Counted from the stretch's first letter, positions 22,290 through 33,633 are shown. The stretch: 64,000 nt of DNA from Candidatus Vallotia laricis (GCF_020541325.1 NZ_CP047399.1:930001-994000); one strand, 5' to 3'. Numbers and translations: made by a program. Notes: a model not told the origin generated them from the sequence alone.

Positions 22290-22345
22290 ATTAACTTTGC
22301 TCCAGTTTAATTCGATACGCTTTACACGAAGTGTCGGATATAAGG

Positions 22346-23554
22346 TTAATGAACCTCGCTATAGCTATTCACTGTTAGTGGTATCCTCATGGGGATAGCG
22401 ATTATAAGCCATGAAAACACTAGAATAAAACAAGCATAAAATACGGCTGTATCACTATACAGCTTAAGCAACCAACCTCCCATTACACCACCCAGAGCAA
22501 ACCCAAGAGCCTGCGCCGTATTGTAGATACCCATTGCAGCGCCCTTGCGCGTACCTAGAGCGAGCCTCGATACGAGCGAGGGCTGCGACACCTCTAAGAT
22601 GTTAAACCCAGTAAAGTAGATAAGCAGGGCCGTAGCTACTGCTATCGCCGTATGTCTAACTTGGGACAGAACAATCGGGCTAATTAGAATAGCGATGATG
22701 CTCCAGAGCATCATGGACTTCATCCGACCCCGCTTCTCGGCTATGATAATCGCCGGTATCATCAACATAAATGCTAATACCATAACTGGTGTATAGATCT
22801 TCCAGTGCGACGAGATCGGCAATCCGGCACCGACTAGAATCCGAGGAACAACAACGAATAATGCACTTTGCGTCGCATGTAATGCAAATACACTAAAGTT
22901 CATTCGTAGAAGTTCGCAGTGATGAAAAACCTCATTAAAATGCGCTTTAATATGGAGAGGCGGTAATTTAGGATTAGGGACAATCCACAGTACAACTGCA
23001 ATTGCTAACACTGATAGTATTCCGATCGCTGTAAACAAACCACTCATGCCAATTACTGTATATAGTAGTGGAGCGACGACAATAGCTACCCCAAACGAGG
23101 CCCCAATACTGCCTCCAACTATCGCCATTGCTTTTGTGCGATTAGATTCAGTTGTTAAATCGACGATAAGTGCAAGCACAGCCGAGGAAATCGCTCCGGC
23201 ACCCTGCAATGCACGTCCAGCAATGATCCAGTAAATATTATTTGCACATGCGGCTACCGCACAGCCGAACGCGAAAATCGCTAATCCAGAGACAATTACC
23301 GGCTTGCGCCCAATACAGTCAGATAACCATCCGTAGAAGATATACAGCGCCGCCTGTGTAAGGCCATAGATGCCGACTGCGACTCCGACAAGCACTGCGT
23401 TATCGCCCCCGGGTATCGTTCGTGCATAGACCGAAAACACCGGCATAATCATAAACAAACCAAACATGCGTAAAGCGAAAACTGAGGCAAGTGAAATGGT
23501 TGCACGCAGCTCTAGCGTATTCATTATGGATGGAGGTGGGGAGGATGTGGACAT
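22346..23554 (-). CDS. Major facilitator superfamily transporter
   Basis: Integral membrane protein of 402 residues with about 12 hydrophobic segments. The MFS loop 2-3 motif appears as [13 protein letters not shown] near residue 75, with a related GRMKS turn after the sixth segment and a C-terminal GGVMGGWLL helix. Substrate unknown; Burkholderia annotates the orthologue beside ssb simply as an MFS transporter. An in-frame ATG 30 nt downstream is a possible alternative start. It is divergent from the uvrA fossil, sharing about 130 bp. Confidence 0.9.
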   Translation of the reverse strand: MSTSSPPPSIMNTLELRATISLASVFALRMFGLFMIMPVFSVYARTIPGGDNAVLVGVAVGIYGLTQAALYIFYGWLSDCIGRKPVIVSGLAIFAFGCAVAACANNIYWIIAGRALQGAGAISSAVLALIVDLTTESNRTKAMAIVGGSIGASFGVAIVVAPLLYTVIGMSGLFTAIGILSVLAIAVVLWIVPNPKLPPLHIKAHFNEVFHHCELLRMNFSVFALHATQSALFVVVPRILVGAGLPISSHWKIYTPVMVLAFMLMIPAIIIAEKRGRMKSMMLWSIIAILISPIVLSQVRHTAIAVATALLIYFTGFNILEVSQPSLVSRLALGTRKGAAMGIYNTAQALGFALGGVMGGWLLKLYSDTAVFYACFILVFSWLIIAIPMRIPLTVNSYSEVH

Positions 23555-23685
23555 GAAAATATTCCATCCATTTATACATTTTTATTAAACAGCAGAATTA
23601 CCGATTGGAGTCTAGTACAACAAATTAACCAATTATAGTATCGAATCTAACAGGATTCTAGCGGAGCTTCTGGTGCTATTGCTCA

Positions 23686-26347
23686 ATGGAGAAAATTTGT
23701 ATCTGTAGAAAGCAATCCACATTTTTAAAATATCAGTCCTGACCTGTGGAACTTTAGACTAATTATGTCGCTGAGTTAAAAGGTTCAGGCAAGTAAGTCG
23801 TTACTCATTTTGATATACCTCCTAGAGGAACGTATACGCTATGTCGAGAGCCCATCTGCGCATAGTCGGCAGTCCCTACAATTCATAGAAAATCTCATGT
23901 TTGATTCAGAACTTGTCCCCAGATTTAGGCAAAAAGCTACGCATTCTATACCCCAAGCTCCACAGTTAATACCGATTATAGAATCGGACTGCCCTCCGGC
24001 TATTTTATATGGTTAGAGTACTAACTATACAGATCACCGCATAGCCACATAGGTATAACGAGTATCTCAAATAGTCGATACCACGCCAGCACTGCCCGAG
24101 AACATGAGGTTAGTAATTTTCGCGACGATCCCGATTGTGATCAACCGAAATGGCAAGCACACCGACGCATTCGGAAAATTTAGGCGCAAGGTTTTGTCAG
24201 ATTCTAGATTCAATCCGAAAGCGGTATCGCACATGAAGGCACTGTGAAAATCTTTGAGGTTGACACCACTACCTAAGTTGCAAAAGAGTGATAAACTATG
24301 ATCAAGGTCGTCGTAGATCGGCTAAAAGTGCGGACCCAAATGAATCGGGTCTTGCGGAGTCTTCTGAAATTGCAATCTAGCTTGCCGATGGGAGCCCATC
24401 TCACTAGAAATGAACAGTAACACTGAGCATCAGTTCAGTGCGAAGAACGCATACTGGCTACCTCTTACCCACCGCAAGAACTCAAGCCGCGCTTGTTCTC
24501 ATTTAATAATTTGATAGGTGTGTGTCGAAATGCGATGGTCTAGGGAAAATTACCTTTGAACCCGCAAGTGACTGCGCATTTTTTAAATACTATAATATAG
24601 CTGCATTTTGCGCATTCGATATTGAAATGACTGTTGAAAATCTACCCCATCTGATACGTAAATTTATATTTATAATATTTTAACGAACAAGTTATTTAAT
24701 TCTCGTATATGAAGGGGCGCGGCAGAGCAGCTGTACAGAGTGTCTCACTTAAAGGCATTATTCACAATTTAGATCGCCGCTACTTCGATACAGATTTAGC
24801 ACATGTGCAAAAAGAACTAGCTTTAGATACTAAGATAACCCGGTATGACCTAGTGTAGGGGTGCTGGATTACGACGTGAGGAGCATCCGTATTAATAAGA
24901 TCAGCAAGATTATCTCCGATAGTAATGCATAAGCAATTTGCAGGGTAATCTGCCATCTGCTGTAGATGCACTCGATTATTTATTACTAGATAACGGAGCA
25001 AATGCTTTCTTGTGTGAGATGCAGTGCATCCATCTTATGTCACAGATCGGCTCATAGAAACCGGCGTGATGCATGTCTTGATAATTTATCGATCGAGCTA
25101 CATTAACGCGACAATAATTGGTTAATCGGAAGATTAAAGTATTTTCGAGATCTAAGCAACTCACTTATCAGCTCGAAGCACATCGATTTTATAATCAAGA
25201 CAAAGATTATGTAGTAGATATGGGCTAGGACGCTGGCGAGCGCGGCAGTAAGTAGTTGCGGAGTGGCACGCTGAAGAAAATCGAAGATACCACCGATGCA
25301 GTTACCTGGAAGTATCTTTATGGTGAGCAACGGATCGCGGTACATCTGCGGCCTTATGCACCAAACGAGCGATGGTTGCGAAGTACGTAAGCTTACGGCA
25401 AAAATCTCAAGCGTATAACGTTAGATTTATTGGGAGGTTTATTACTAGTAAAACCGGTATATCTGGATTAAGTAAGTCTACCTTGAGCCAAGATACTGTT
25501 TGTAGTACTAGTACTACCGTGTGACATCTGTACAGATTAGATGTCGATCCTACTCTGCACGATTCTATTAATGCACCAGATATTTCGACAAAGTAATCGA
25601 CGGGGTAATCTATGCTAATCAGACCCCAAGATTAGCTGTGCGACACGCAAATTCACTTACTGACTGCAGAATTGTTCACCTTGGCGGGACTTATTCGCTA
25701 GTGTGCCAGCATCTATGGAACTGGATTATGATTTAGGACAGTTTTCGTGAATATTAAAGGTGAGGTCATTGCGAGTCTTACTTAGACGATAGAATATACA
25801 AGGTGTAAATGTACCTTACAGGATATTTACATGCTTGCAATGTATATTACGGCAACGATATAACCGAGATATATTGAAAATCCAATACACAGGAAAATAT
25901 CAACTAACTTCTTGATACGACAGTTGAAAATGCGTATCAGTTTTTTCGTTTGGTACCAGTGGTCTCAACTTAAGATACTTCTCGATACTGAACTAAGCTA
26001 CATCCGGCTAGATCAGCTAGAAACTATATTGTCTAGCTGCGAAGCTCAACAAATTAAGTTTGCACCAGAACTGAACAGGGTGACACTGGTCACACGCCTT
26101 ATATGCTGGATAAGCCGACGATAGGCTCACACTCCAATAATATCGCGCTTCCTATAGAATTCATGTACTCATTGCGCTATCGTAGATAGACGCCTGTCGT
26201 CGTCAAGCATATCTCGCCGCAATCAGGGCAGTGGATTTATTATTGATTTTGGACCCCAGAGATATCGGGAGTCAAACGATTGAGCAAGGAGCGCTCAAAT
26301 ACGAGGCATAATCGCAAATAAGCTTTACTGGAAAATACCTGGTATAG
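23686..26347 (+). pseudogene. uvrA: Nearly full-length fossil of excinuclease ABC subunit A
   Basis: Ordered UvrA segments can be read over 2.66 kb, close to full length, with many stops and frameshifts. MEKICICRKQSTFLKY is at the start. RYVESPSAHSRQSLQF then matches RYVESLSAYARQFLQL. ALPENMRLVIFATIPIVINR and LKPRLFSFNN follow. RAAVQSVSLKGIIHNLDRRY comes next, then DYVVDMG*DAGERG and NLKRITLDLLGGLL. Walker A is altered to GISGLSKST, followed by LSYIRLDQLETILSSCEAQQ, and SFTGKYLV* closes it. Divergent from MFS-ssb, as in Burkholderia. No functional product is possible. Confidence 0.95.
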
Positions 26348-26448
26348 TTGCGTCATACACTCTTGTATCGCTGAAACATACACTAAATGTAGGCGTGACG
26401 CATGCGTCATACAATTGCTGATGCGCGTGTAGACACATAGGATTGAGT

Positions 26449-27531
26449 ATGGCAACAGAATATGAAACAGCTCAGCTGAGAAATAACCAACATGACTCAG
26501 TACACGGACAGACTTCAGTAGGTTATTCATTGCCTAAGCTTGCTGTAGTAGATATTGTCAGCTATCTGTTTATGATCGCTGCCATGATACTGATTATTGA
26601 GTTAAAACTGCTCGGTGTTCTGCTTTCTGGGCTATTAGTTTATCAAGTTATACACAAGACATCGCCTAGCTTAGAGTGTTACTTGTCTAGCCAGAGAGCT
26701 CGGTGGTTCTCGGTCGTATTCGTCACATGTATTGTGGTCGTTAGCTTTATCGGCATCTCTCTGGGAATCGCACAGTATATCGTAAAGAATGTTACTAGCG
26801 TTCAAGCACTATTTGAGCATGTGATATTGCTCTTTGAGCAGAGGCGTTCGCAACTTCCAGTCTGGATATTGACATATCTACCCAGCAATGCTGCCGAAAT
26901 CGAATCGAAAATTAATATCCTGCTATCTGCTCATGCAACTCAGATTCAGGAGGGCGGTAAGACTGCAATGCGGGGTATCGCGCATGTTCTGATCGGCATA
27001 GTTCTAGGCGCGATTGTAGCTATCAGTGCGCAGCATCGCGCAACTCGTGCACCGCTGCTTGCGGCACTAGTCATAAGAATATCGCGCTTTGCTGACGCAT
27101 TTCGTCGAATCGTGTTCGCGCAAGTTAAGATTTCAGCACTGAATACGTTTTTTACTGGGCTTTACCTGCTTGTCGCATTACCGCTATTCCATTCGAGCTT
27201 ACCTCTATCCAAGACATTGGTGATTTTCACGTTTCTGGTTGGATTATTTCCGGTTGTCGGAAACTTAATTTCAAATACCGCGATCGTGCTCATCTCATTG
27301 GCTTCTGGGGTTGGCGTCGCTATTTCCTCATTTGCTTTCCTGGTTCTAATTCATAAGCTGGAATATTTTTTAAGCGCGCGCATTGTCGGCGGCGAGATTG
27401 AGGCTAAAGTATGGGAACTGCTAATCGCGATGCTAGTCATGGAAGCAGCATTTGGATTGTTCGGGGTAATTGCCGCACCGATCTTCTATGCTTATATCAA
27501 ACGTGAGTTAGTGCTCTCTAACCTAATTTAG
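26449..27531 (+). CDS. AI-2E family transporter (PerM/DUF20 type permease)
   Basis: Membrane protein of 360 residues with paired N-terminal helices, a central cytoplasmic-type stretch (about 100-165) and a C-terminal cluster of helices with the family segments LVGLFPVVGNLISN and a G-rich AAFGLFGVIAAPIFYAY end. Family members export diverse solutes, and the true substrate is unknown. The start chosen is the ATG at 26449, preceded by AGGA at 26439-26442; a TTG two codons earlier overlaps that site and is less likely. A 24-bp inverted repeat just downstream may end transcription. Confidence 0.88.
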   Translation: MATEYETAQLRNNQHDSVHGQTSVGYSLPKLAVVDIVSYLFMIAAMILIIELKLLGVLLSGLLVYQVIHKTSPSLECYLSSQRARWFSVVFVTCIVVVSFIGISLGIAQYIVKNVTSVQALFEHVILLFEQRRSQLPVWILTYLPSNAAEIESKINILLSAHATQIQEGGKTAMRGIAHVLIGIVLGAIVAISAQHRATRAPLLAALVIRISRFADAFRRIVFAQVKISALNTFFTGLYLLVALPLFHSSLPLSKTLVIFTFLVGLFPVVGNLISNTAIVLISLASGVGVAISSFAFLVLIHKLEYFLSARIVGGEIEAKVWELLIAMLVMEAAFGLFGVIAAPIFYAYIKRELVLSNLI

Positions 27532-27544
27532 AAAAATGGTTTTC

Positions 27545-27594
27545 GCACCTAGCACATAACGCCTAGCCCAGGCTAGGCGTTATGTGCTAGGTGC
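27545..27594 (+). terminator. 24-bp perfect inverted repeat, likely transcription end
   Basis: Arms 27545-27568 and 27571-27594 are exact reverse complements with only CA between them. It starts 13 nt after the transporter stop codon and is followed by ATATTTTC. This is longer and more perfect than a usual intrinsic terminator. Terminator function is inferred from position. Confidence 0.6.
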
Positions 27595-27659
27595 ATATTT
27601 TCTTGATAGTAAAATCAATAGCGTGTCATTGCAGCTAGCTGCATATATTCGATATCTAA

Positions 27660-27958
27660 AGCAAATGCTATCCGCGGATTGAGTACTCATCTAAATTTCG
27701 AGTGTAATATCTCTATATTAAGACAAGAAGTTCAATTGCTAACAGGGCTCGATCAACCAGGAATTGACTTTATTTCTGCCTCACCGCCAGTATCTGTCTA
27801 AGTGGCTGCCATATCATCGAGATGATAATTGCGCTTACCTGACTATATCAATCGGCTGCACCGGCGGACGGCGGCATCGCTCTGTTTATATTGCTAAAGT
27901 GCTAGCTGAACGCTTTGTGCATAAGGTGAACGGCTAGTACGACATCGAGAGTCTCTAG
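27660..27958 (+). pseudogene. rapZ: Fossil of RNase adapter protein RapZ (C-terminal half)
   Basis: The frame from 27715 reads [19 protein letters not shown], matching the RapZ segment before the C-terminal domain. A shifted frame then gives [19 protein letters not shown] followed by [20 protein letters not shown], the RapZ hallmark (AIGCTGGQHRSVY). Frameshifts and a stop interrupt it, and the N-terminal P-loop half is gone. RapZ tunes glucosamine-6-phosphate synthase mRNA decay in enterobacteria and sits next to hprK in Burkholderia. Neither gene is intact here. Confidence 0.9.
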
Positions 27959-28299
27959 CTCTAATAGCAATAGTAAGTCAGCATATACCAAAAGTAAGTA
28001 GTTATCCAACTAACATATATTAGCTTTAATACTATCTCAAAGATTTAAGAATAGCAGCAAAAAGTAATAGGTAAAGCGCGCAGCTGATGCGAGCGAATAG
28101 AGATCGATCCAGGCCCAGAATTAGACCAAGCTTGATAATTCATAACTATAATTTTCTAACGCAACCGCACCCCTCTGAGAAGCAAATGATCGCTTCTCTA
28201 TTTTGGTATTTTGGTGTAACTAGCAGCCCGGGATCTCGTAAATACGCATCCCGAAGACAATGTTTGTTACTAAATACCTATACGAACCACTATCATAGT
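27959..28299. other. Short spacer between rapZ fossil and mutY
   Basis: No gene recognised in about 340 bp. The two flanking genes converge here. Confidence 0.5.
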
Positions 28300-29454
28300 T
28301 CAGATTACAACAAGGCTTTTTAGTAGCTTTCGTATCGGTGCAGGTAATCCATAGGTACTAATATCGTCAAGGCATACCCATGCCATGTCCACGCGAGCAG
28401 CGAGCTGGGGTTCATTAGATAGTTTCGCAAACTTCACTTCAATTTCTAGGCGAAAATGTGTAAACGAGTGTATCAGAGAAGCAAGCGGTGCCAGCACGAC
28501 GGCTTGACCACTTAGTTGTTCTGCCTGCTTAGTGAGTCTATTTACATCATCTGCTTCAGGTAAACTCCAGAGCCCCCCCCAGATACCAGCCGGGGGTCGT
28601 TTTTCAAGTAGCACTCGATCAGCACTGCGCAACACTAGCAGCATTATATGGCGCATTGGTGCGGGTTTCCTGAGCCTAGAAGCCGGTAACTCGCGTTGTC
28701 GATTCGTTAAATTAGCTACGCATACTAGTGCAAATGGGCAGCGACTACAATCCGGGCGGTTGCGTAGGCAGAGCATTGCCCCGAGGTCCATCAGTCCTTG
28801 CGTATACGGAATGATTGGTTCAATCAGTACGCTAGCGCATCGCTCTATATTATTCAATACTCTTTTTGAGATTTCGTAGTCTGTTGGAAGTAATGATTGA
28901 GCTAGCGTCCACATCGCAGTCTCTATATGTTTATCGCCTGGAAATCCCTCAATCCCAAAGATTCGTGCAAGTACTCGCTTAACATTTCCGTCTAAAATAG
29001 GGGATCGTACGCCGAATGAGAATGCAGCAATTGCGGCCGCTGTTGATCGGCCGATTCCGGGTAGTAATACAAGTTGTTCAATAGTTTTCGGAAACACACC
29101 GCCATACTGCTTCTGTACAATGATCTGCGCACACTTGTGTAGATTTCGCGCCCTGGCATAGTAACCTAAACCGCTCCATAATACCATTACGTCGTCAGAA
29201 GAAGCAGATGCTAAAGCGTAAACGTTAGGAAAACGCTCAAGAAACCTTAAATAATACGGAATCACTGTTGAGACTTTCGTCTGCTGCAGCATTATCTCGG
29301 ATAACCATACTCGATACGGATCTCGGCTGCGCTGCCATGGTAGGTTATGCCGTCCATGCGTAAGCTGCCACGTAATTAGATGCGATGCAAAGTTAACTGG
29401 TTCTATATAACTCCCACTCATCTGTCGATTAATCGCTAGCAGATTTGCAGTCAT
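28300..29454 (-). CDS. mutY: Adenine DNA glycosylase MutY
   Basis: Base-excision repair enzyme that removes adenine opposite 8-oxoguanine; 384 residues from the ATG at 29454. Catalytic E53 (SEIMLQQTKV), the HhH motif LPGIGRSTAAA and catalytic D155 (ILDGNVKRV) are intact. The 4Fe-4S ligands C229, C236, C239 and C245 have the classic C-x6-C-x2-C-x5-C spacing, and a C-terminal Nudix-like domain follows. About 16-20 extra residues lie between the catalytic and Fe-S regions. An upstream ATG at 29631 would add 59 unlike residues; 29421 is another option. An 8-nt C tract (28573-28580) lies in the gene. Confidence 0.93.
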   Translation of the reverse strand: MTANLLAINRQMSGSYIEPVNFASHLITWQLTHGRHNLPWQRSRDPYRVWLSEIMLQQTKVSTVIPYYLRFLERFPNVYALASASSDDVMVLWSGLGYYARARNLHKCAQIIVQKQYGGVFPKTIEQLVLLPGIGRSTAAAIAAFSFGVRSPILDGNVKRVLARIFGIEGFPGDKHIETAMWTLAQSLLPTDYEISKRVLNNIERCASVLIEPIIPYTQGLMDLGAMLCLRNRPDCSRCPFALVCVANLTNRQRELPASRLRKPAPMRHIMLLVLRSADRVLLEKRPPAGIWGGLWSLPEADDVNRLTKQAEQLSGQAVVLAPLASLIHSFTHFRLEIEVKFAKLSNEPQLAARVDMAWVCLDDISTYGLPAPIRKLLKSLVVI

Positions 29455-31540
29455 AGGCAAGGCTTTTTCATAAATGAAATACGAATACTTAAAATTAGTG
29501 CTGCTACCATATTCTTCTAACAAAAGCCATAAACAGGCTTTTAAATATATAGAATAAATAAATCTACTATTCGTATTAACTTTACCATTAATAATAGGCC
29601 TTACCGCATCGACTGTATACGCATACAGCACTGCACCTTCAAAGATTCGACTCCAGGTCGAGTCAACGGTTAATGCTTAAATGCGGTACTCGACAAGTAC
29701 GGACAGTAATTATTAGAAAGTTGCGCAGAAATCTACGGTATCTAGATATTCGAGGGGCGTTCTAAGTTATTGATCTTCAAGTTTGAATTCGGATACCCAC
29801 CCCACTTTAGAACTACACTTATGTCAGAATGACTGGCGCTAGCCGTTGCTGAACGAATTTCGCATTTCGACGCACCGCAAGCCGCATTCAGCGCTGATCG
29901 TCAAATTTATCTATTGAGTGCGAGCATTACTACGTTGAGGTGAGGGCAGTTAACGGATGTTGTCTAACTAAGCATAAACTTAAAGCTGTACAAATCGCCC
30001 CTCCCTTGTGAGGGACTGTCAATATGCTAAAGCTAAATATAGCTATTTTTACAGCATATATATCCGATAGCTGGCTATATACATAATCTCTCTGCCTATT
30101 ACTGTCTCGAATAGACATAAGACTTAGATTTCTATATCTATTCGAGGCAATAATACACTTAACTTTCGATAAAGTAGTGCGCCAGAATTCTAATTGCAGT
30201 CATACGGAATACACACTAAATAGTAAGCCTCCTTACCATACTTACCCAGCTAAACGAAGCATAGGTCAAATATATACGACTAACTAATAGTTATATCTAA
30301 TACTGTTAATATTTCCTGCGCTGATTAATCTTGAGCAAAGAAACCCTGATCCAGGTTAAGCAACTACTAAAATCACAGAACTTCGTGATGACTAGAAGGT
30401 GAGAAAACATCAGCCTAAGTCAGATACATCTCTAGCGGGCGAGATATATAGTAATAATTATATGCGCACGGATCATCCGAAAAACCTACTCATCGAATTT
30501 AAGCTGGCCGCACCGATCGAAGTACCGCCAACACGTATATAGAAATGGCTTGGTTCCTGTCTACGCAAAGCGATATGACAAATACTGAGGGTGTTGGAGC
30601 ATACGCAAAAGCACCAAAACGTTTTATGACGAACTGAATGGAGTTTACAGTAACTGATAATTGTCGAGCTCGACAGGGCATTTTCTGGGAGAAGATGCTA
30701 AGTGCTAATAATCTCATGAAGAAACTATCTTCGTTTCTACAAAATAATATTTCATTATAAATATTGTTAACTAGATTAAGACTAGCGATATAGCAATATG
30801 GTAAACGTGATACACGGAGCTCCATCTTTTTACTAGAGACCAGTTGTGTTTAAAAGCAATTTAAATAGGTTCAAGTTATTATAGTAGGCAGTAAGATTCA
30901 CCGAAGCCCAAATTGCATAACGATATGCTATTTAGAGTACCAAAACGGTGCAATATAAATAACTGCGATTTATAAAAATCTGTTAGATTTTTATCGCTCT
31001 TACTACTCAAAGTGGGTTTTGTATCGTCGCTACTAACGGCTTTAAGAAATTGATTACTATGTACTATTGATGTAGTACGCTCAGTTTCTTCATTCTATCA
31101 CAAGCCACTTGCCCACCCCCACCACAACAGCCCACTAAAATAGTTTCCGATATAGGAAGCTATATAACCGAGGAATATTGTGCGTGCGCACCATAGACGA
31201 TTATTATATATAGATCAAGCCTTAGTACCTTCGATCTACATAAAGAGATGCTACAAATAGCACCAATCGTATCGGAACTATTGCGGGATAGACGTCTCTC
31301 ATACTACAAGATAAGTAAATAGACTACGGTACTAGTTGCGAGCATTGGTATCTCTATACGCGCATGGCGCTGCACCGACCGACGATGCTAACCGCTTCAG
31401 GTCCATCAAATAAGACGATTGGAGTATTAAATATTTGGCTACATAGAGGCGCTAGAAAATCATGTGAAGCTCATAAATATGGTGCAGAAATCTCTGGGGC
31501 TATCAACTAAGCTCATATTAGACTAATAAACCGAGCACAG
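29455..31540. other. 2.1-kb region between mutY and ispE without a recognised gene
   Basis: In Burkholderia I expect mutM, a TPR protein gene and lolB here. None could be read with confidence. The first 180 bp continue the mutY frame in the open but look non-homologous. A small inverted repeat is near 30000-30015. Confidence 0.45.
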
Positions 31541-32458
31541 ATGTCTACAGTAAAAACTCCCATGACTGAAACTGAAGAAATGCTGCGTAACTGTGTAGCC
31601 CCAGCAAAGCTTAATCTTTTTTTGCATGTGACTGGTCGGCGAGGTGACGGCTACCATGAGCTGCAGACCGTGTTCCAGTTGGTGGACTGGGGTGATATAT
31701 TGCATTTTAGGCGCCGTGATGATGGGAAAGTACGACATCTGCAGCCACTAGATGGAATTCCTGGGCAGACTGATCTTAGTATTCGAGCAGCAAATCTGTT
31801 GCAACAGCACAGCGGTTGCCATTATGGTGTAGAAATAGACATCGACAAGCGTTTACCGATAGGAGCAGGAATGGGCGGGGGCAGTTCGGATGCGGCAACC
31901 ACCCTGCTCGCATTAAACCGACTATGGCGTTTATATTTGCCCCGTACGACATTACAAGCCCTAGCTCTAAAACTCGGTGCCGATGTCCCGTTCTTTGTAT
32001 TTGGTCGAAATGCATTTGCGCAAGGCATAGGAGAGCAATTACAAGCAGTTCAGCTTCCAATGCGCACTTTTCTAGTAGTGAAACCAGCAGTACATGTACT
32101 AACTGCTGAAATTTTCCGCTCTGAGGCGTTGACAAGAGACACCAAACGAATAAAAATTACAGACTTTCTTGCGCATCGAAAAACTGCTTATGCAAATAGA
32201 GCATGCGCAGGAAAGTGGCCAGATAATTTTGGCCACAACGATATGCAAGATATTGCCTCCAAAAAATACGTAGAAATAGCAAAAGTATTAGATTGGTTTT
32301 CACCAATAGGACCGGCACGTATGACTGGGTCGGGTGCTAGTGTGTTTGCAGCATTTCCTAGTGGGGTAAAAGTAGCACAAGCAAGGCTTCCTGGTGGCTG
32401 GAAGAGTGCGGTAGTATCAAGTCTAGACTACCATCCGTTGTACACTTTCGCCTTGTAA
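31541..32458 (+). CDS. ispE: 4-diphosphocytidyl-2-C-methyl-D-erythritol kinase
   Basis: GHMP kinase of 305 residues in the MEP pathway of isoprenoid synthesis. Visible are catalytic K23 in [10 protein letters not shown], the ATP-binding loop [14 protein letters not shown] (about 106-119), catalytic D148 in [10 protein letters not shown] and the C-terminal [12 protein letters not shown] motif. The start is uncertain: ATGs at 31541, 31562 and 31580 all fall before PAKLNL. It is followed by tRNA-Gln and prs, the conserved beta-proteobacterial order, on the plus strand. Confidence 0.96.
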   Translation: MSTVKTPMTETEEMLRNCVAPAKLNLFLHVTGRRGDGYHELQTVFQLVDWGDILHFRRRDDGKVRHLQPLDGIPGQTDLSIRAANLLQQHSGCHYGVEIDIDKRLPIGAGMGGGSSDAATTLLALNRLWRLYLPRTTLQALALKLGADVPFFVFGRNAFAQGIGEQLQAVQLPMRTFLVVKPAVHVLTAEIFRSEALTRDTKRIKITDFLAHRKTAYANRACAGKWPDNFGHNDMQDIASKKYVEIAKVLDWFSPIGPARMTGSGASVFAAFPSGVKVAQARLPGGWKSAVVSSLDYHPLYTFAL

Positions 32459-32521
32459 TCGTTTCATAGAAAGTTTCGCTACGTCAGGCATAAGAATCTT
32501 GACTGCGAAAATGATGTGTAT

Positions 32522-32595
32522 AGGGGAGTCGCCAAGTTGGTTAAGGCACCGGATTTTGATTCCGGCATTCGAAGGTTCGAATCCTTCCTCCCCTG
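32522..32595 (+). tRNA. tRNA-Gln (anticodon UUG)
   Basis: Cloverleaf of 74 nt. Acceptor AGGGGAG pairs with CTCCCCT, the D-arm region is GCCAAGTTGGTTAAGGC, and anticodon stem CCGGA/TCCGG encloses loop TTTTGAT with anticodon TTG. The T-arm is GAAGGTTCGAATCCTTC and the discriminator is G. CCA is not encoded (CCC follows). The first pair is A1-U72; I recall U1-A72 in most bacterial tRNA-Gln. Its place between ispE and prs matches Burkholderia. Confidence 0.96.
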
Positions 32596-32679
32596 CCCAT
32601 TACCAATGTTATGGGTGTAGCGCTCCATAAGTGCTACACACTCCATCTAATGCCGCGCCCACCGAGTAGCAGATGCACG

Positions 32680-33633
32680 ATGAACAGTGACGGCCTTATG
32701 GTATTTACCGGAAACGCAAATCCATCGCTTGCACAGAAAGTTGTTAAGATATTGGGCATCCCTATTGGTAAGGCTATGGTTAGTCGCTTCTCGGATGGGG
32801 AAATTCAGGTTGAGATACAAGAAAACGTCCGAGGAAAAGATGTATTCGTTTTACAGTCGACCTGCGCACCGACAAACGATAACCTGATGGAGTTAATGAT
32901 TATGGTCGACGCACTTAAGCGCGCATCGGCCGGACGGATCACGGCAGCTATTCCATATTTTGGTTATGCTCGACAAGACCGTCGACCCCGCTCGGCGCGT
33001 GTTGCAATTTCTGCAAAAGTTATTGCTAATATGTTAGAAATAGCCGGTGTAGAACGAATTATTACTATGGATCTGCATGCTGATCAGATTCAAGGTTTTT
33101 TCGACATTCCCGTTGATAACATTTATGCAACGCCAATGCTACTCAGTGATCTGCGTAAGCAAGCATATGATGATCTTCTGGTCGTATCACCGGACGTTGG
33201 TGGCGTGGTACGCGCACGCGCTTTGGCAAAACAGCTCGACACAGATCTAGCAATCATTGATAAACGCCGCCCTAAAGCAAACGTCGCTAAAGTGATGAAT
33301 ATCATCGGTGAAGTTGAGGGTCGCACGTGTGTGATTATGGATGACATGGTTGACACTGCTGGAACACTATGTAAGGCAGCGCAAGTTCTGAAGGAGCGTG
33401 GGACGAAGAAAGTATTTGCGTATGCGACACACCCAGTGCTATCTGGTAGCGCGATCCAGAGAATCGCAGACTCAGAACTCGATGAGCTAGTCGTTACAGA
33501 TACAATTCCGTTAAGTAAGCATGCCCTGCAATGTCTACGGGTGCGTACCTTATCATGCGCCAGCCTACTTGCTGAAACTTTCTCACGAATTCGCCGAGGC
33601 GAATCAGTAATGTCACTGTTTACCGAACATTGA
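32680..33633 (+). CDS. prs: Ribose-phosphate pyrophosphokinase
   Basis: PRPP synthetase of 317 residues, making phosphoribosyl pyrophosphate for purine, pyrimidine, histidine and NAD synthesis. The ATP/flexible-loop segment [10 protein letters not shown] (about 98-107), the catalytic K/R region DKRRPKAN and the PRPP-binding loop [12 protein letters not shown] are intact. The ATG at 32680 ([12 protein letters not shown]) was chosen because it gives the family length; an in-frame ATG at 32611 would add 23 residues running back almost into the tRNA. It lies between tRNA-Gln and rplY. Confidence 0.97.
   Translation: MNSDGLMVFTGNANPSLAQKVVKILGIPIGKAMVSRFSDGEIQVEIQENVRGKDVFVLQSTCAPTNDNLMELMIMVDALKRASAGRITAAIPYFGYARQDRRPRSARVAISAKVIANMLEIAGVERIITMDLHADQIQGFFDIPVDNIYATPMLLSDLRKQAYDDLLVVSPDVGGVVRARALAKQLDTDLAIIDKRRPKANVAKVMNIIGEVEGRTCVIMDDMVDTAGTLCKAAQVLKERGTKKVFAYATHPVLSGSAIQRIADSELDELVVTDTIPLSKHALQCLRVRTLSCASLLAETFSRIRRGESVMSLFTEH

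Noticed and set aside
23686-26347. Several separate small genes within the uvrA interval
   Set aside because: Each open piece (for example 23810-24016 and 25912-26124) aligns in order with parts of UvrA, so they are fragments of one dead gene.
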